From NCBI GenBank assembly GCA_023362775.1, contig JALMGJ010000008.1, positions 16,528,001-16,592,000 on the forward strand: a stretch of DNA of 64,000 nucleotides, in the 5' to 3' direction. Position 1 is the first letter of the stretch. Each line of letters begins with the position of its first letter. The position numbers and the translations under genes were made by a program. The notes under the pieces were generated by a model. That model worked only from the letters and a program-made list of their open reading frames with translations. It was not told the DNA's origin and did no database searches. Positions 34,894 to 44,900 of this stretch are shown piece by piece. This stretch comes from Charina bottae (Eukaryota; Chordata; Lepidosauria; Squamata; Charinaidae).

Positions 34894-35908
34894 TGTCCTG
34901 TTCCAACTGATTACTTGCACACACTGGATTGATTCAACAGCTTTGTTTACAATATTACAATTATATCGTTGAATGCCCTTGGTGACAAGCCCCAATAAGG
35001 TACTGATTAAATCTTAAGTCTCAGATTGGTGGCGTGAAGCAAGACTGGTATACATAGTAACTCGCTGATGTGGAACACTGGCTCAGAAGAGAACTAGGCA
35101 GGACCCACTCTGGATGTTTGAGGAACGAGGAGCAGGACTCAGCAGGCAAGGAGGGAACACAGCAAGGCAAGACTCGGCGGAAAGGAGCAGGGTACAGCAA
35201 GGCAGGACTCACTTGGCAATGTAGGAGGCATGGCAAGACAAGGTTCAAACGTCAGAAGAAACAATACAACAAGACAGGAACCGGCTCCGAAGGTGGAAAG
35301 GCGACAAGGCGAGACTTGGCTGAGCGAAGCAGAGGCACGAAGGAAACAGAGATGTGATGCAGTAAAGTGTGTTGATGGACTGCAGCGACGCAGAGGGAAG
35401 GGTTCTGGCGAGGTGGCTCAAAAAGTCGGCAAGGCAGAATTCAGCGGCAGGCTGGGAAGACAAGGCAGGATCAGAAGTGGCGGCAGGCGGAGAAGGTGCA
35501 GGAAGGCAGGATTCAGTGGAGGGCTGGAAAGGCAAGGCTTCAGTGGTGTTCTCAGGTCCGGGTTCTGCAGGGGCTTTGGCTGGAGGCAAGAGATGAGGCT
35601 TGGAAATGGAGTCTAACGAAAGGTTGTCCCCAACAACCCGTTCCTCCTTTGGCCATCTTTTTATCTTCTTTTCTTCCCGCCATTTTGAGATAGAAGCCAA
35701 TTGGCTCGCTTTCCTTTTGGTGCACTTTTCTGCCCGTCTTTCCATGGCGCCAATAGGTGGTAGCGGCTCCACCCCTTGATCACCGCCAATCAGCTGCTCC
35801 TGGTTTTCCCGCTCTAGGTTACCTGCCGAATTGAGCTCTGTAGCGATTTTCCCGCCATTGCTGCTGAGCTCCCCCTCCTTCAACTCTGAATCAGACTCCA
35901 TTCTGACA
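34894..35908 (-). mobile_element. Solo LTR, 1.0 kb (copy C)
   Basis: On the minus strand it runs from TGTCAGAATGGAGTCTG to CAGTTGGAACAGGACA. The last 15 bases are identical to the ends of copies B and D, and the first bases resemble copy A, so C links the four LTRs into one related group. The flanking 5-mers are TACTA (34889-34893) and TACTG (35909-35913), a target duplication with one change. It shares the GAACGGGTTGT-ACAACC hairpin block with copy B. 35245-35700 holds a degenerate coding-like repeat with TTCTGCCTTG words, giving a 248-codon minus-strand frame of low-complexity protein with no known domain. Confidence 0.82.
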
Positions 35909-36044
35909 TACTGTAAGCAATTCAGTTGGCACAATAAGGAATTAATATAGCCTCTGAGTAGGAAAGGTGAGGGATATTTATTCCTAGTCACATGGAATAT
36001 ACAGTACTATTGAAGTAATTCCTTCTTTATTTCACATGTTAAAA

Positions 36045-36274
36045 TTGTGAGTGTGCCTTCAAGTCAGTTTTTGACTCCCTGTGACTGCCTGGACAAGTCC
36101 CTACAATTTTCTTGGCAAGATTTCAGAAGTGGTTTGCTATTGCCTGGTTCTTAGGGCTGAGAGAGAATGATTGGCCCAAAGTCACCCAGCTGGCTTTGTG
36201 CCTCAGGCAGGATTAGAACTTACAGTCTCCTGGTTTCTAGCCTGGTGCCTTAACCACTACACCAAACTGGCTCT
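36045..36274 (-). mobile_element. tRNA-derived SINE (second family), minus strand
   Basis: The antisense head ACTACACCAAACTGGCTC and the phrases GCCTTAACCACTAC and AAGTCACCCAGCTGGC match two other copies (52803-53037, 54955-55187). The minus-strand reading begins GAGCCAGTTTGGTGTAG, a tRNA-like A-box region. Here the 3' part has CTTGCCAAGAAAATTG and a weak BovB-like end. The family resembles CORE/MIR-type SINEs; exact naming needs a library. Confidence 0.75.
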
Positions 36275-36528
36275 TGACCTTTTCATAAGGAATGTTAATG
36301 TTCCTCCCATAATAATTCAAATGGGGCTGTGATATAATGGGCATTACTTGAAGGGGTATATAAATCTGGGCATATAAAAGGGGCATATAAAAAGCAACTG
36401 CTTTCGTGCTGAGCAGGTTTTAATGCCTTTGATCCATATTTAAAAACACGTTAATTTGTTAGAAATCTATGTGTAAATATATATTCACCTATGTCTATGA
36501 AGGTTCTCAGTCATCCAGGTGGAATTGT

Positions 36529-36608
36529 CTGTAGCTTGAATCATGTCAACTGGATTTCTATTTTCTCAGTGGAAAATAGAAATCCAGTTGACATGATTCA
36601 AGCTACAG
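36529..36608. repeat. Perfect fold-back, 37-bp arms, 6-nt loop
   Basis: Arms 36529-36565 and 36572-36608 are exact reverse complements around TCAGTG; each arm includes CAACTGGATTTCTATTTTC or its complement. The phrase ATATTCACCTA occurs on both sides (36482 and 36612), so the whole hairpin is also bracketed by a short direct repeat. Confidence 0.95.
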
Positions 36609-38150
36609 ATATATTCACCTACACATTTAACTAACAATAATAAAAAAACCACGAGTATACCCTTTTACTAAATCTTTGTTTTCACTAGCTCTAAAAAATA
36701 TTTTGACTAATTGGACTTGGCAATAAAAAAAGAATTTCATAAACTTGGATAAAGAAAATATAAGCTACAATAACTATATCCTAGATTTGGGAATTTGGTC
36801 AACTCTGTATTCATGACAGCATGTTGATAGAGATGCATTGTTTTTGCTTACAGTGGATTACCTAGGCTTGAAGTATTAATGAGTGTGACAAGTTTTTGTA
36901 ATATTTCGATGAAACTGGCACCTAGAAATTTGATTATGTCTTCCTGTGAATATAAAATATGTTCTTTAGTTCAAATTCTCTCTAAGAAATCTGAAATATA
37001 GTTCAGACTTACTTTTCCTTTAACTAACTACAAATACAGCTTAATAACCCCTGCTGCAATAATATACAGTATTCAACTTAACCTAGTTCTAACAGACTTA
37101 CATTGTAACTTTTTTTTTTTTGCACAGAAATAATAAGTGTTATCACGGAAGTCTGCGTTAACAAGCCTAGACCCTATTTACATTATTAGAAAAGATGTTT
37201 TTGTTCAGAGATAGGAAACCTTACAGAAGTTGACAGTCCCTGTAACTAAAAATACTGTATCTACAGCAAGTTATCCTTTTTGAAATAAGAATGGCACACA
37301 AGAAGAACCAAGTTAAGTTTCTTAGTATTTATTATAATTTAACGTTTTTGGTCAATCCTTATTCAAGCAAAATGACTATAAATAGCTATAACTTCCATTA
37401 GGACTGAAACTGCTTGGACATAGACCAACCTTAATAATGTCCATTTTTATCACCTTAATTTATCTTAATTTGCCCTATTACTTTCAATAATAATATTAAT
37501 AATAATAGTGCTTTACAAAATGAAAACATTGCATTCATTGGCATTTGGCCCTCCAAGATTTTACTGAAGCAGTACAAAGTTTTGAAAAAGCAGAAATGTT
37601 TCTATTTACAGTCAACTATTTGCATGCAATTCAATGACAAATTCACAAAACTTTTATTGGAATTACTGAGAATATCCTGCATTTTATGTTTAATCTACTA
37701 GCATTGCATGATTTTTTTCTTAATCTTACATAAGAATACATAGATCTGTCAGTCTTATGAGCATTGAAACAGCCATATTTATAAACAGACTTATTGCAGT
37801 CATAGTTATCCTCCATGCTCTCTCATTTGTTCTGGGATATGGTTGAATCACATTAAACAAATTCTGTTATTGCTATTTGGCAATAGAAATAATATTAGCT
37901 GTAACAGAAATTATTTACCTTTCGAAACAAAGGAAGATTAAAACTGTGTTCACAAAATATTAAGAACAATATTTAGGACCTCAGCAGGAGTTATAGGAAA
38001 GGTTCATATATGATCATAAAGCATAACAGTGTTAGCTTGATTTCAGCTTTGTGCAATGTATGAACCAACTCAATGTTTTCAGAAATAGCAAAATAGGATG
38101 GCAGCATTTAACATTTATTTATTTATTTACAGTCATTTTCACATGTTATT
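36609..38150. other. No gene seen
   Basis: 1.5 kb of AT-rich low-copy DNA with no recognised element. Confidence 0.55.
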
Positions 38151-38158
38151 CTTATACT

Positions 38159-38321
38159 CAGGGCTGCAACTGGGGGGGGGCAAGTGGGGCATGTGCCACG
38201 GGCGCTGCACTGGGGAGTGCACCAAAATGATGCCCGGGGGGCACCAAAATGACAAAATAACCCATGGGGTGTGTGGAATCCATGTTTGCCCTTGGTGACA
38301 CAGACCCTAGTTCCATCCCTG
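38159..38321. mobile_element. Short hAT-type MITE, 163 bp
   Basis: The left end CAGGGCTGCAACTGGGG and right end ACCCTAGTTCCATCCCTG are imperfect terminal inverted repeats (13 of 16). The flanks CTTATACT (38151-38158) and CTTATACC (38322-38329) are an 8-bp target duplication with one change. It has no coding capacity. Confidence 0.8.
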
Positions 38322-38708
38322 CTTATACCTCCCAAGTTATGGAATCAATAGGATCCAAGATGGAGCAAAATGGTTTATTTGACCTTGGTTCAAACTGTAT
38401 TAATAAACTTACTAGAAAAAAATTGTAAACTAACTTTGTTTTACCTGAGCAATCCATATTTCCATACTTCCATATTTACTTGGAAGTAACTGCCACTATA
38501 GAATGTTTCTGAATAAAATTCCAAAGGATTATACTACCCATTCGTAACAAAATCATAGTTTTCAGGTCCAGTTATCATTTATTAATTGAATTAAAGATTG
38601 AAGCTTTAGGCCACAATCCTATATCACTTATTTGGCAAAAATCCTGGAATTTCAGAAAAGATATGCATTTTGGAATAGATGTTAATAGGACTGCACTATT
38701 AAGCAAAA

Positions 38709-40316
38709 AAGAACAGGAATAGGAAGGACAAGAGACCTCTTCCAGAAAATTAGAAACATTGGAGGTAAATTCCAGGCAAAAATGGGTATGATCAAAAACA
38801 AAGATGGCAAGGACATAACAGAAACAGAAGAGATCAAGAAAATGTGGCAAGAATATACAGAAGATCTGTATAGGAAGGATAACAATATTGGGGATAGATT
38901 TGATGGTGTGGTCAGTGAGTTAAAACCAGACATCCTGAAGAGTGAGGTTGATTGGGCCTTGTTAATAACAAGGCAGCAGGAGAAGATGGTATCCCAGCTG
39001 AACTGTTTAAAATCTTGCAAGATGATGTCAAGGTGCTGCATGCCATATGCCAGTAAATTTGGAAAACACAAGAATGGCCATCAGATTGGAAAAAAATCAA
39101 CTTACTGTATATCCCCATACCAAAAAAAGGAAACACTAAAGAATGTTCAAACTATCGAACAGTGGCACTTATTTCACATGCCAGTAAGGTAATTCTCAAG
39201 ATCTTGCAAGGTAGACTCCAGCAATTCATGGAGAGAGAATTGCAGATGTACAAGCTGGGTTTAGAAAAGGTAGAGGAACTAGAGACCAAATTGCCAATAT
39301 CTGCTGGATAATGGAGAAAGCCAGGGAGTTTCAGAAAAACATCTACAGTATTTCTGTTTTATTGACTATTCTAAAGCCTTTGACTGTGTGGATCATAACA
39401 AATTTTGGCAAGTTCTTGGTGGTATGGGGATACCAAGTCATCTTGTCTGCCTCCTGAGGAATCTGTATAATGACCAAGTAGCAACAGTAAGAACAGACCA
39501 CGGAACAATGGACTGGTTTAAGATTGGGAAAGGAGTACAGCAGGGTTGTATACTCTCACCCTACCTATTCAACCTGTATGCAAAGCTGGAGTTAAAATCA
39601 CTGGAAGAAACATTAACGATCTCATATATGCAGATGATACCACTTTGATGGCTGAAAGCGAGGAGGAGCTGAGGAGCCTTATGATGAAGGTGAAAGAAGA
39701 AAGTGCAAAAGCTGGGTTGCAGTTAAACCTCAAAAAAACTAAGAGCATGGCAACGAGCTTGATTTATAACTGGCAAATAGAGGGAGAAAAAGTGGAGGCA
39801 GTGACAGACTTTGTATTTCTAGGTGCAAATATTACTGCAGATGCTGACTGCAGCCAGGAAATCAGAAGATGTTTACTTCTTGGGAGGAGAGCAATGACAA
39901 ATCTTGATAAAATAGTTAAGAACAGAGACATCACACTGACAACAAAGGTCCGCATAGTTAAAGTATTCCCTGTAGTAACCTATGGCTGTGAGAGCTGGAC
40001 CATAAGGAAGGCTGAGTGAAGGAAGATAGATGCTTTTGAATTGTGGTGTTGGAGGAAAATTCTGAGAGTGCCTTGGACTGCAAGAAGATCAAACCAGTCC
40101 ATACTCCAGGAAATAAAGCCAGACTGCTCACCTGAGGGAATGATGCTGATGCTAGGGAAAGTGGAAGGCAAAAGGAAGAGGGGCCGACCAAGGGCAAGAT
40201 GGATGGATGATATTCTGGAGGTGACAAACTTGACCGTGGGGGAGCTGGGGATGGCTATGGCCAACAGGAAGCTCTGGCATGGGCTGGTCCATGAAGTCAC
40301 GAAGAGTCGGAAGTGA
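38709..40316 (+). pseudogene. BovB reverse transcriptase remnant
   Basis: Readable pieces are KAFDCVDHNKFWQVLGG (39375 on), GVQQGCILSPYLF, and LIYADDTTLMAESEEELRS with an intact YADD. Compared with the copy at 44.9-48.1 kb it has an internal deletion near 38955, a frameshift near 39100, a loss of about 15 codons between NLYA and KAGVK (39580), a stop at AE* (40018), and a loss of the KYFGHIMRR block near 40147. It is non-functional. Confidence 0.92.
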
Positions 40317-40335
40317 CTGAACGAGTAAATAACAA
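38709..40335 (+). mobile_element. BovB (RTE) LINE, 5'-truncated, 1.6 kb
   Basis: It starts inside the linker after the endonuclease domain (TRDLFQKIRNIGGKF) and runs to the 3' end AGAGTCGG-AGTGACTG with an AACAA tail. A perfect 11-bp TSD, ATTAAGCAAAA, lies at 38698-38708 and 40336-40346. The protein ends VHEVTKSRK, as in the copy at 44.9-48.1 kb, so both belong to the same subfamily, distinct from the copy at 23.5 kb. Confidence 0.95.
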
Positions 40336-40346
40336 ATTAAGCAAAA

Positions 40347-41429
40347 TGGTCTTGGGTTGAGAGATTTTATTACAATTTTATTCAGTTGCTTATTCAAAAT
40401 GGGGAGAATAGACATACTTCATTTTACTCCTCTGAGACTAAATCAAGATATTTTTTCAGTCTCTTGCCTTGCCTGTATTGTAGATAATAGAAGGTTGGCT
40501 AAATCCAGTTCAGATATCAGTGAATAGAGCAGGAGCAAATAGGAAAGAAGAGCAACACAGAATGAGAACTATTACAGACTGCATCCTAAAATTTTTGTCA
40601 GTATCTTTTTAAGCTTTTATTTTGCTGCCTGAAGATTAGACTCATCTTGACATTCCCCTTCAAGTGTTAAATTGATAAGTACTGATGAAGGTAAAGCTGA
40701 TCAGCTTAAAGCTCTTACAGCTGGACAGTATAATGTTTCTGTTGTTAAAAAAGCTCAGTTAATTATCTAAATGTGAAAGACACCAAGAAGGGACCTGCTG
40801 AGGTTTGCAGCTGATTTCCTGGGAATTATCCATAATATAGTCCTAATAAGAAAATTATGATAGATATGGTGTCCAGGGGCTTCTGCTTAGTCTCCATGAG
40901 GATTTAAGCAGGACCTTAGACAGAAGCTAAGACATAGATCAGAATTAAAAGAGAATTATTCTAAGGTAGAAGAGGAGCCCAATCAGCTTCACAGCACTTA
41001 GTCACAAAAACCCAGAGAGAATTCTGGAGTCACACATGTTAATTGCCTGCTACAGAAAAATGACTGACGCTACTTCTGCTCTAAAGACAATTTCCTCACA
41101 TCTTAATTCTCCCATTGAACTACTGCAATCTGTCTACAACTAAAGTTGCCAACATCCCTGCTCATTTCCTTGGAATTTTTGAGAACTAGACTTCCTTCCT
41201 TCCTTTTCTTTATACAATGAGAAGTCATACAAAAGACTATCAATAGAAACCACATGTTTTCAAAGATCCACCCATAGAAATGAAAGCAGTTGGTGCTTGG
41301 TTTCTAGCACAGGTGGGGAAAAAATACAACAGTTGAGGACTGTGGTAACTACTGTTTGGACAGATGAACCTGATCTATATCTTTGCAAGGTTTGTTCCAG
41401 CCTCCTATTTATCATCCATTACAATTCTG
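40347..41429. other. No gene seen
   Basis: Low-copy DNA without a recognisable element. Confidence 0.5.
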
Positions 41430-41590
41430 AAATTTTGTAAGGCCTTCGCCTTTGCCAGGCTAGATACTTTGCCCTAAGCAGTCCTTTTTGGACATTTTAA
41501 GGGTACTCCTATGCACCTTCGGTTATGTCCATGTGGTGATGGCGTAATGGAAACTCTCTGTCATATCTGGTCTTAGGGCTGTAATAAACT
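41430..41590 (+). pseudogene. Retroelement remnant with a CCHC-like cluster
   Basis: One frame reads FAFARLDTLP, a stop, AVLFGHFKGTPMHLRLCPC and then GDGVMETLCHIWS. The spacing CPCG-VMETLCH resembles the zinc-knuckle end region of some non-LTR retrotransposon proteins. It is followed by an acidic low-complexity tract (GATGAGGATGAG words, 41594-41625). The family is not identified. An old LINE is the simplest explanation. Confidence 0.4.
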
Positions 41591-41625
41591 TGATGAGGAG
41601 GATGAAGATGAGGATGAGGATGATG

Positions 41626-42114
41626 TAGCTTTGCAAAGTTGAAAAATGAATTGAAATCAGAACAGCAGTTTCATAAGATGGCCTAATTTCCAGGTGGTTT
41701 CAGCACTGGAGACAAGTAAGGATACTGTGCAGAAGAACCCAGAGAGAGCAGAGAATAGAAAATACCAGTATAGCAACCTCCAAATGTCAGCAAGAGGTCT
41801 ATAGCAAAGGTGCTGATGCAGGGTCTAAATTTTTCCAGCTTAAAAATAAAACTATTCAGACACTGTTTAAAAAGCAAGCTCTTACTAAAGATCTAAAGTC
41901 CATTGCCCTATAATCACTTGTTTTTCATCATGCATTCATTATCTCAACAAATGTTTACTGGTCCATCCACATTCCAGGACAAGTGGACATGTAGATGAGG
42001 GTCTTAGTATTATAAGATGTAGAGGGGGGATATTTCAAAATTATATTGTAGTGATACCCTTGAAACTACTGTACCTGGCTAACATTTTATGTTCATGTGA
42101 CCTAAAGGAACCTC
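41626..42114. other. No gene seen
   Basis: Low-copy DNA before the L1 junction. Confidence 0.5.
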
Positions 42115-42368
42115 ATCTCTCCAATTTCCATCCCATTCTGCAGGAGGAGAGCGGGAACCAGAGTGTATGAATCCATATGACATTCATTTTGCAATTTAAA
42201 GGTGGCATTATTCAGTTCAAGCTTGTGATTCAAGGGCAAAGCAATTCAACTCAAACTGAAGATTTTGGATTTGATTCAATAAAGATTTGACCCCATATGT
42301 TTTAGTGGAGATGCATCTAAATATGTGTATTTAGATGTTGGGCATAATGGGATGGAAATTGGAGAGAT
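42115..42368. repeat. Complex 5' junction of the L1: inverted and direct repeats
   Basis: 23-bp perfect inverted repeats (42115-42137 and 42346-42368; core TCCAATTTCCATCCCATT) enclose two pieces. 42138-42193 is a near-perfect copy of 51482-51537, which lies beyond the L1 3' end. 42194-42345 is about 150 bp of unknown origin, including ATCTAAATA-TGTG-TATTTAGAT. See findings. Confidence 0.85.
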
Positions 42369-42389
42369 AATAATGAAAAACAGGCTGCT

Positions 42390-43017
42390 TTGATATTTGT
42401 AGATGCTGAAAAAGCCTTTGATAATTTAAATTGGCCCTTTTTGTTTAAAGTATTGGAAATTATGAACTTTGGAGGAAATTCTATTAAATGGATTAAATCT
42501 ATATATACTCCCCAAATTGCTAGAATAATTGTTAATGGCGATCTGAGTAAATCATGTGAAATTCAAAAAGGTACAAGACAAGGATGTCCTTTATCCCCAC
42601 TTTTGTTTATACTGGTCTTAGAAGTTTTACTTAGAGATATCAGACAAGATGATGGTATATCTGGTATAAGAGTTAAAAAAGAAGTTTATAAGCTAAGAGC
42701 CTTTGCTGATGACCTAGTCATTACTTTAGAAAACCCATTGGATGGGATTGAGTTATTAATGCAGAAATTGAAAGACTTTGGGTTGCTAGCAGGGTTTAAA
42801 GTGAATTTTCAGAAAACAAAAGTCTTAACAAAGAATATGAATTGTCAACAACAAGAAAAACTAAAAGAATTAACTGGATTTACAATGGAAAAAAATATTT
42901 GGGAATATATTTAACATCAAAGAATGTTAATTTGTTTCAGAACAATTATTTTTTACTCTGGACAGACATAAAAAAAGACTTAGATCGGTGGGAGAAATTA
43001 CAACTATCACTATTGCA
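42390..43017 (+). pseudogene. L1 ORF2 reverse transcriptase, part 1
   Basis: FVDAEKAFDNLNWPF is RT motif A with its aspartate. KGTRQGCPLSPLLFILV and LRAFADDLVI (an intact FADD) follow, then GFKVNFQKTKV. A frameshift near 42890 separates this from LGIYLTSKNV and WEKLQLSLLQ, which ends at the insertion point. The fingers and endonuclease are missing. Confidence 0.93.
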
Positions 43018-43083
43018 GTAGGTCATTTGTCATCATTAGCGATCACTCGTAGCCGAGTAAGATTGTCTTCCAAGGGTAAAATT

Positions 43084-44472
43084 TTAACAGTGGATCCGTA
43101 AGTGGCTGTAAAGGCCAATTCTGGATCCGCCCAACCTCCCACAATGAGGGCATAGGTTTCCGGGTGGAAGACAGTCATGATGAGGGTTTGTTTGACGTGC
43201 CTTCCTTTTAGCTCTTTTCTCCCTTTCGCCCTGTACTCGTGCTTCTTCAAAGTCTATAGCGCTTTTAATAAAGGCGATTGAAACGCTCATGAGTTAGGGC
43301 TTCCCAGTTCTCAATGCTGATATTACATTTTTTTAAATTAGCTTTGAGAGTGTCTTTGAATCTCTTTTGCTGTCCACCAATATTCCGTTTTCCATTCTTA
43401 AGTTGGGAGTAAAGGAGCTGCTTTGGAAGACGATGGTCAGGCATTCGAACAACATGGCCGGTCCAGCGAAGTTGATGTTGGATGATCATTGTTTCAATGC
43501 TGGTGGTTTTCGCTTCTTCTAATACACTAACATTAGTCCACCTATCTTCCCAAGTAATTTGCAGAATTTTTCGGAGGCAGCGTTGATGGAATCTTTCAAG
43601 AAGTTGGAGGTGGCGTTTGTAGAGGGTCCATGTTTCCCAGGCGTACAGAAGGGTTGGTAGTACAATGGCTTTGTAAACAAGCATTTTGGTCTCCCTGCGA
43701 ATGTCCCGATCCTCAAACACTCTACGCTTCATTCGGGAGAAAGCTACACTCGCAGAGCTCAGGCGATGCTGAATTTCAGCGTCGATGTCGGCTTTTGTAG
43801 ATAGATGGCTGCCGAGATAAGAAAAGTGGTCGACATTTTCTAGTGACACACCTTTAAGCTGGATTGATGGCGCTGCGGAGGGATTGGTTCGAACTTGCTG
43901 GTAAAGCACTTTGGTTTTTTTAATGTTAATCGAGAGGCCGAGCTTTTCATATGCTTCTGCAAAGATGTTTAGTATAGTTTGAAGATCTTCCTCGGAGTGT
44001 GCACAGACTACGTTATCATCAGCATATTGAAGTTCTATAACAGAAGTTGTAATTACCTTATTTTCTGCTTTCAGCCTACTAAGATTAAAAAGCTTTCCAT
44101 CTGTTCGATATATAATTTCTACACCAGTAGGAAGTTTCTCTTCAACAAGGTGTATAATCATAGCAATGAAGATAGCGAATAAGGTTGGAGCAATAACACA
44201 TCCATGTTTAACGCCGGATTCCACTTTAAATGGATCGCTTTGAGAGCCATTGTTATCCAGGATTGTTGCCATCATGTTGTCATGGAGTAGCCACAAGATG
44301 TTCACAAATTTATCAGGGCATCCGATTTTCAGAAGGATGGTCCAGAGAGCAGTACGATTTACAGTATCAAAAGCTTTAGTCAGATCAATAAATGCCATGT
44401 AGAGAGGGCGGTTTTCCTCCTTGCATTTTTCTTGAAGCTGTCGTGCAGTGAAGATCATATCCACTGTTCCCC
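43084..44472 (-). pseudogene. Unclassified LINE: RT core and C-terminal zinc finger
   Basis: It continues exactly where the upstream piece stops (S-RGTVDMIF). A 399-codon frame (44464-43265) holds LYMAFIDLTKAFDTVNR (motif A), GVKHGCVIAPTLFAIF (motif B), LQYADDNVVCAHS (intact YADD), FSYLGSHLS, and the long C-terminal helix region to TGHVVRMPDHRLPKQLLYS. A frameshift near 43270 separates the last part, which includes CPHCGRLGGSRIGLYSHLR, a C2H2 finger. This is the best preserved RT core of the nest besides the BovB. Confidence 0.92.
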
Positions 44473-44499
44473 TGGAAGTGTTAGGAAGGACTGGTCAAA

Positions 44500-44605
44500 A
44501 AGCTGATGCTAGGGAAAGTGGAAGGCAAAAGGAAGAGGGGCCGACCAAGGGCAAGATGGATGGATGGTATTCTGGAGGTGACGGACTCAACCATTGGGGA
44601 GCTGG
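44500..44605 (+). repeat. 106-bp inverted copy of the BovB 3' coding end
   Basis: Exactly the reverse complement of 44989-45094 (protein phrase KLMLGKVEGKRKRGRPRARW in the BovB). It matches this neighbouring BovB perfectly and differs from the BovB at 38.7-40.3 kb at several bases, so it most likely came from this copy. Confidence 0.93.
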
Positions 44606-44620
44606 AACCATTGAGCTCTG

Positions 44621-44828
44621 CTGTTACAGCAGAGGATCTTCTATCAAGCTCCCAACTACCTGTCTTCAGAACAACCCAGTTAATTAACCCTTCCCATTCC
44701 TGAATTACTCTGACCCTAAATTGCCTCAGACCTCAACTATTGGAAAGTCTGTTACAGCAGAGGATCTTCTATCAAGCTCCCAACTACCTGTCTTCAGAAC
44801 AACCCAGTTAATTAACCCTTCCCATTCC
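44621..44828 (+). repeat. 80-bp direct duplication within LTR copy D
   Basis: 44621-44700 and 44749-44828 are identical (start CTGTTACAGCAGAGGATC, end CCCTTCCCATTCC), with a 48-bp spacer. Confidence 0.93.
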
Positions 44829-44900
44829 TTCCTATTAAAACCCAGCCAGCCTTTTAAAATACACAGTCCTTTCCACCTTCCTCCTAATCCAGCCTTGCCT

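Noticed and set aside
35245..35991. 248-codon minus-strand frame
   Set aside because: Extends beyond LTR copy C and is explained by its low-complexity repeat; no known domain.
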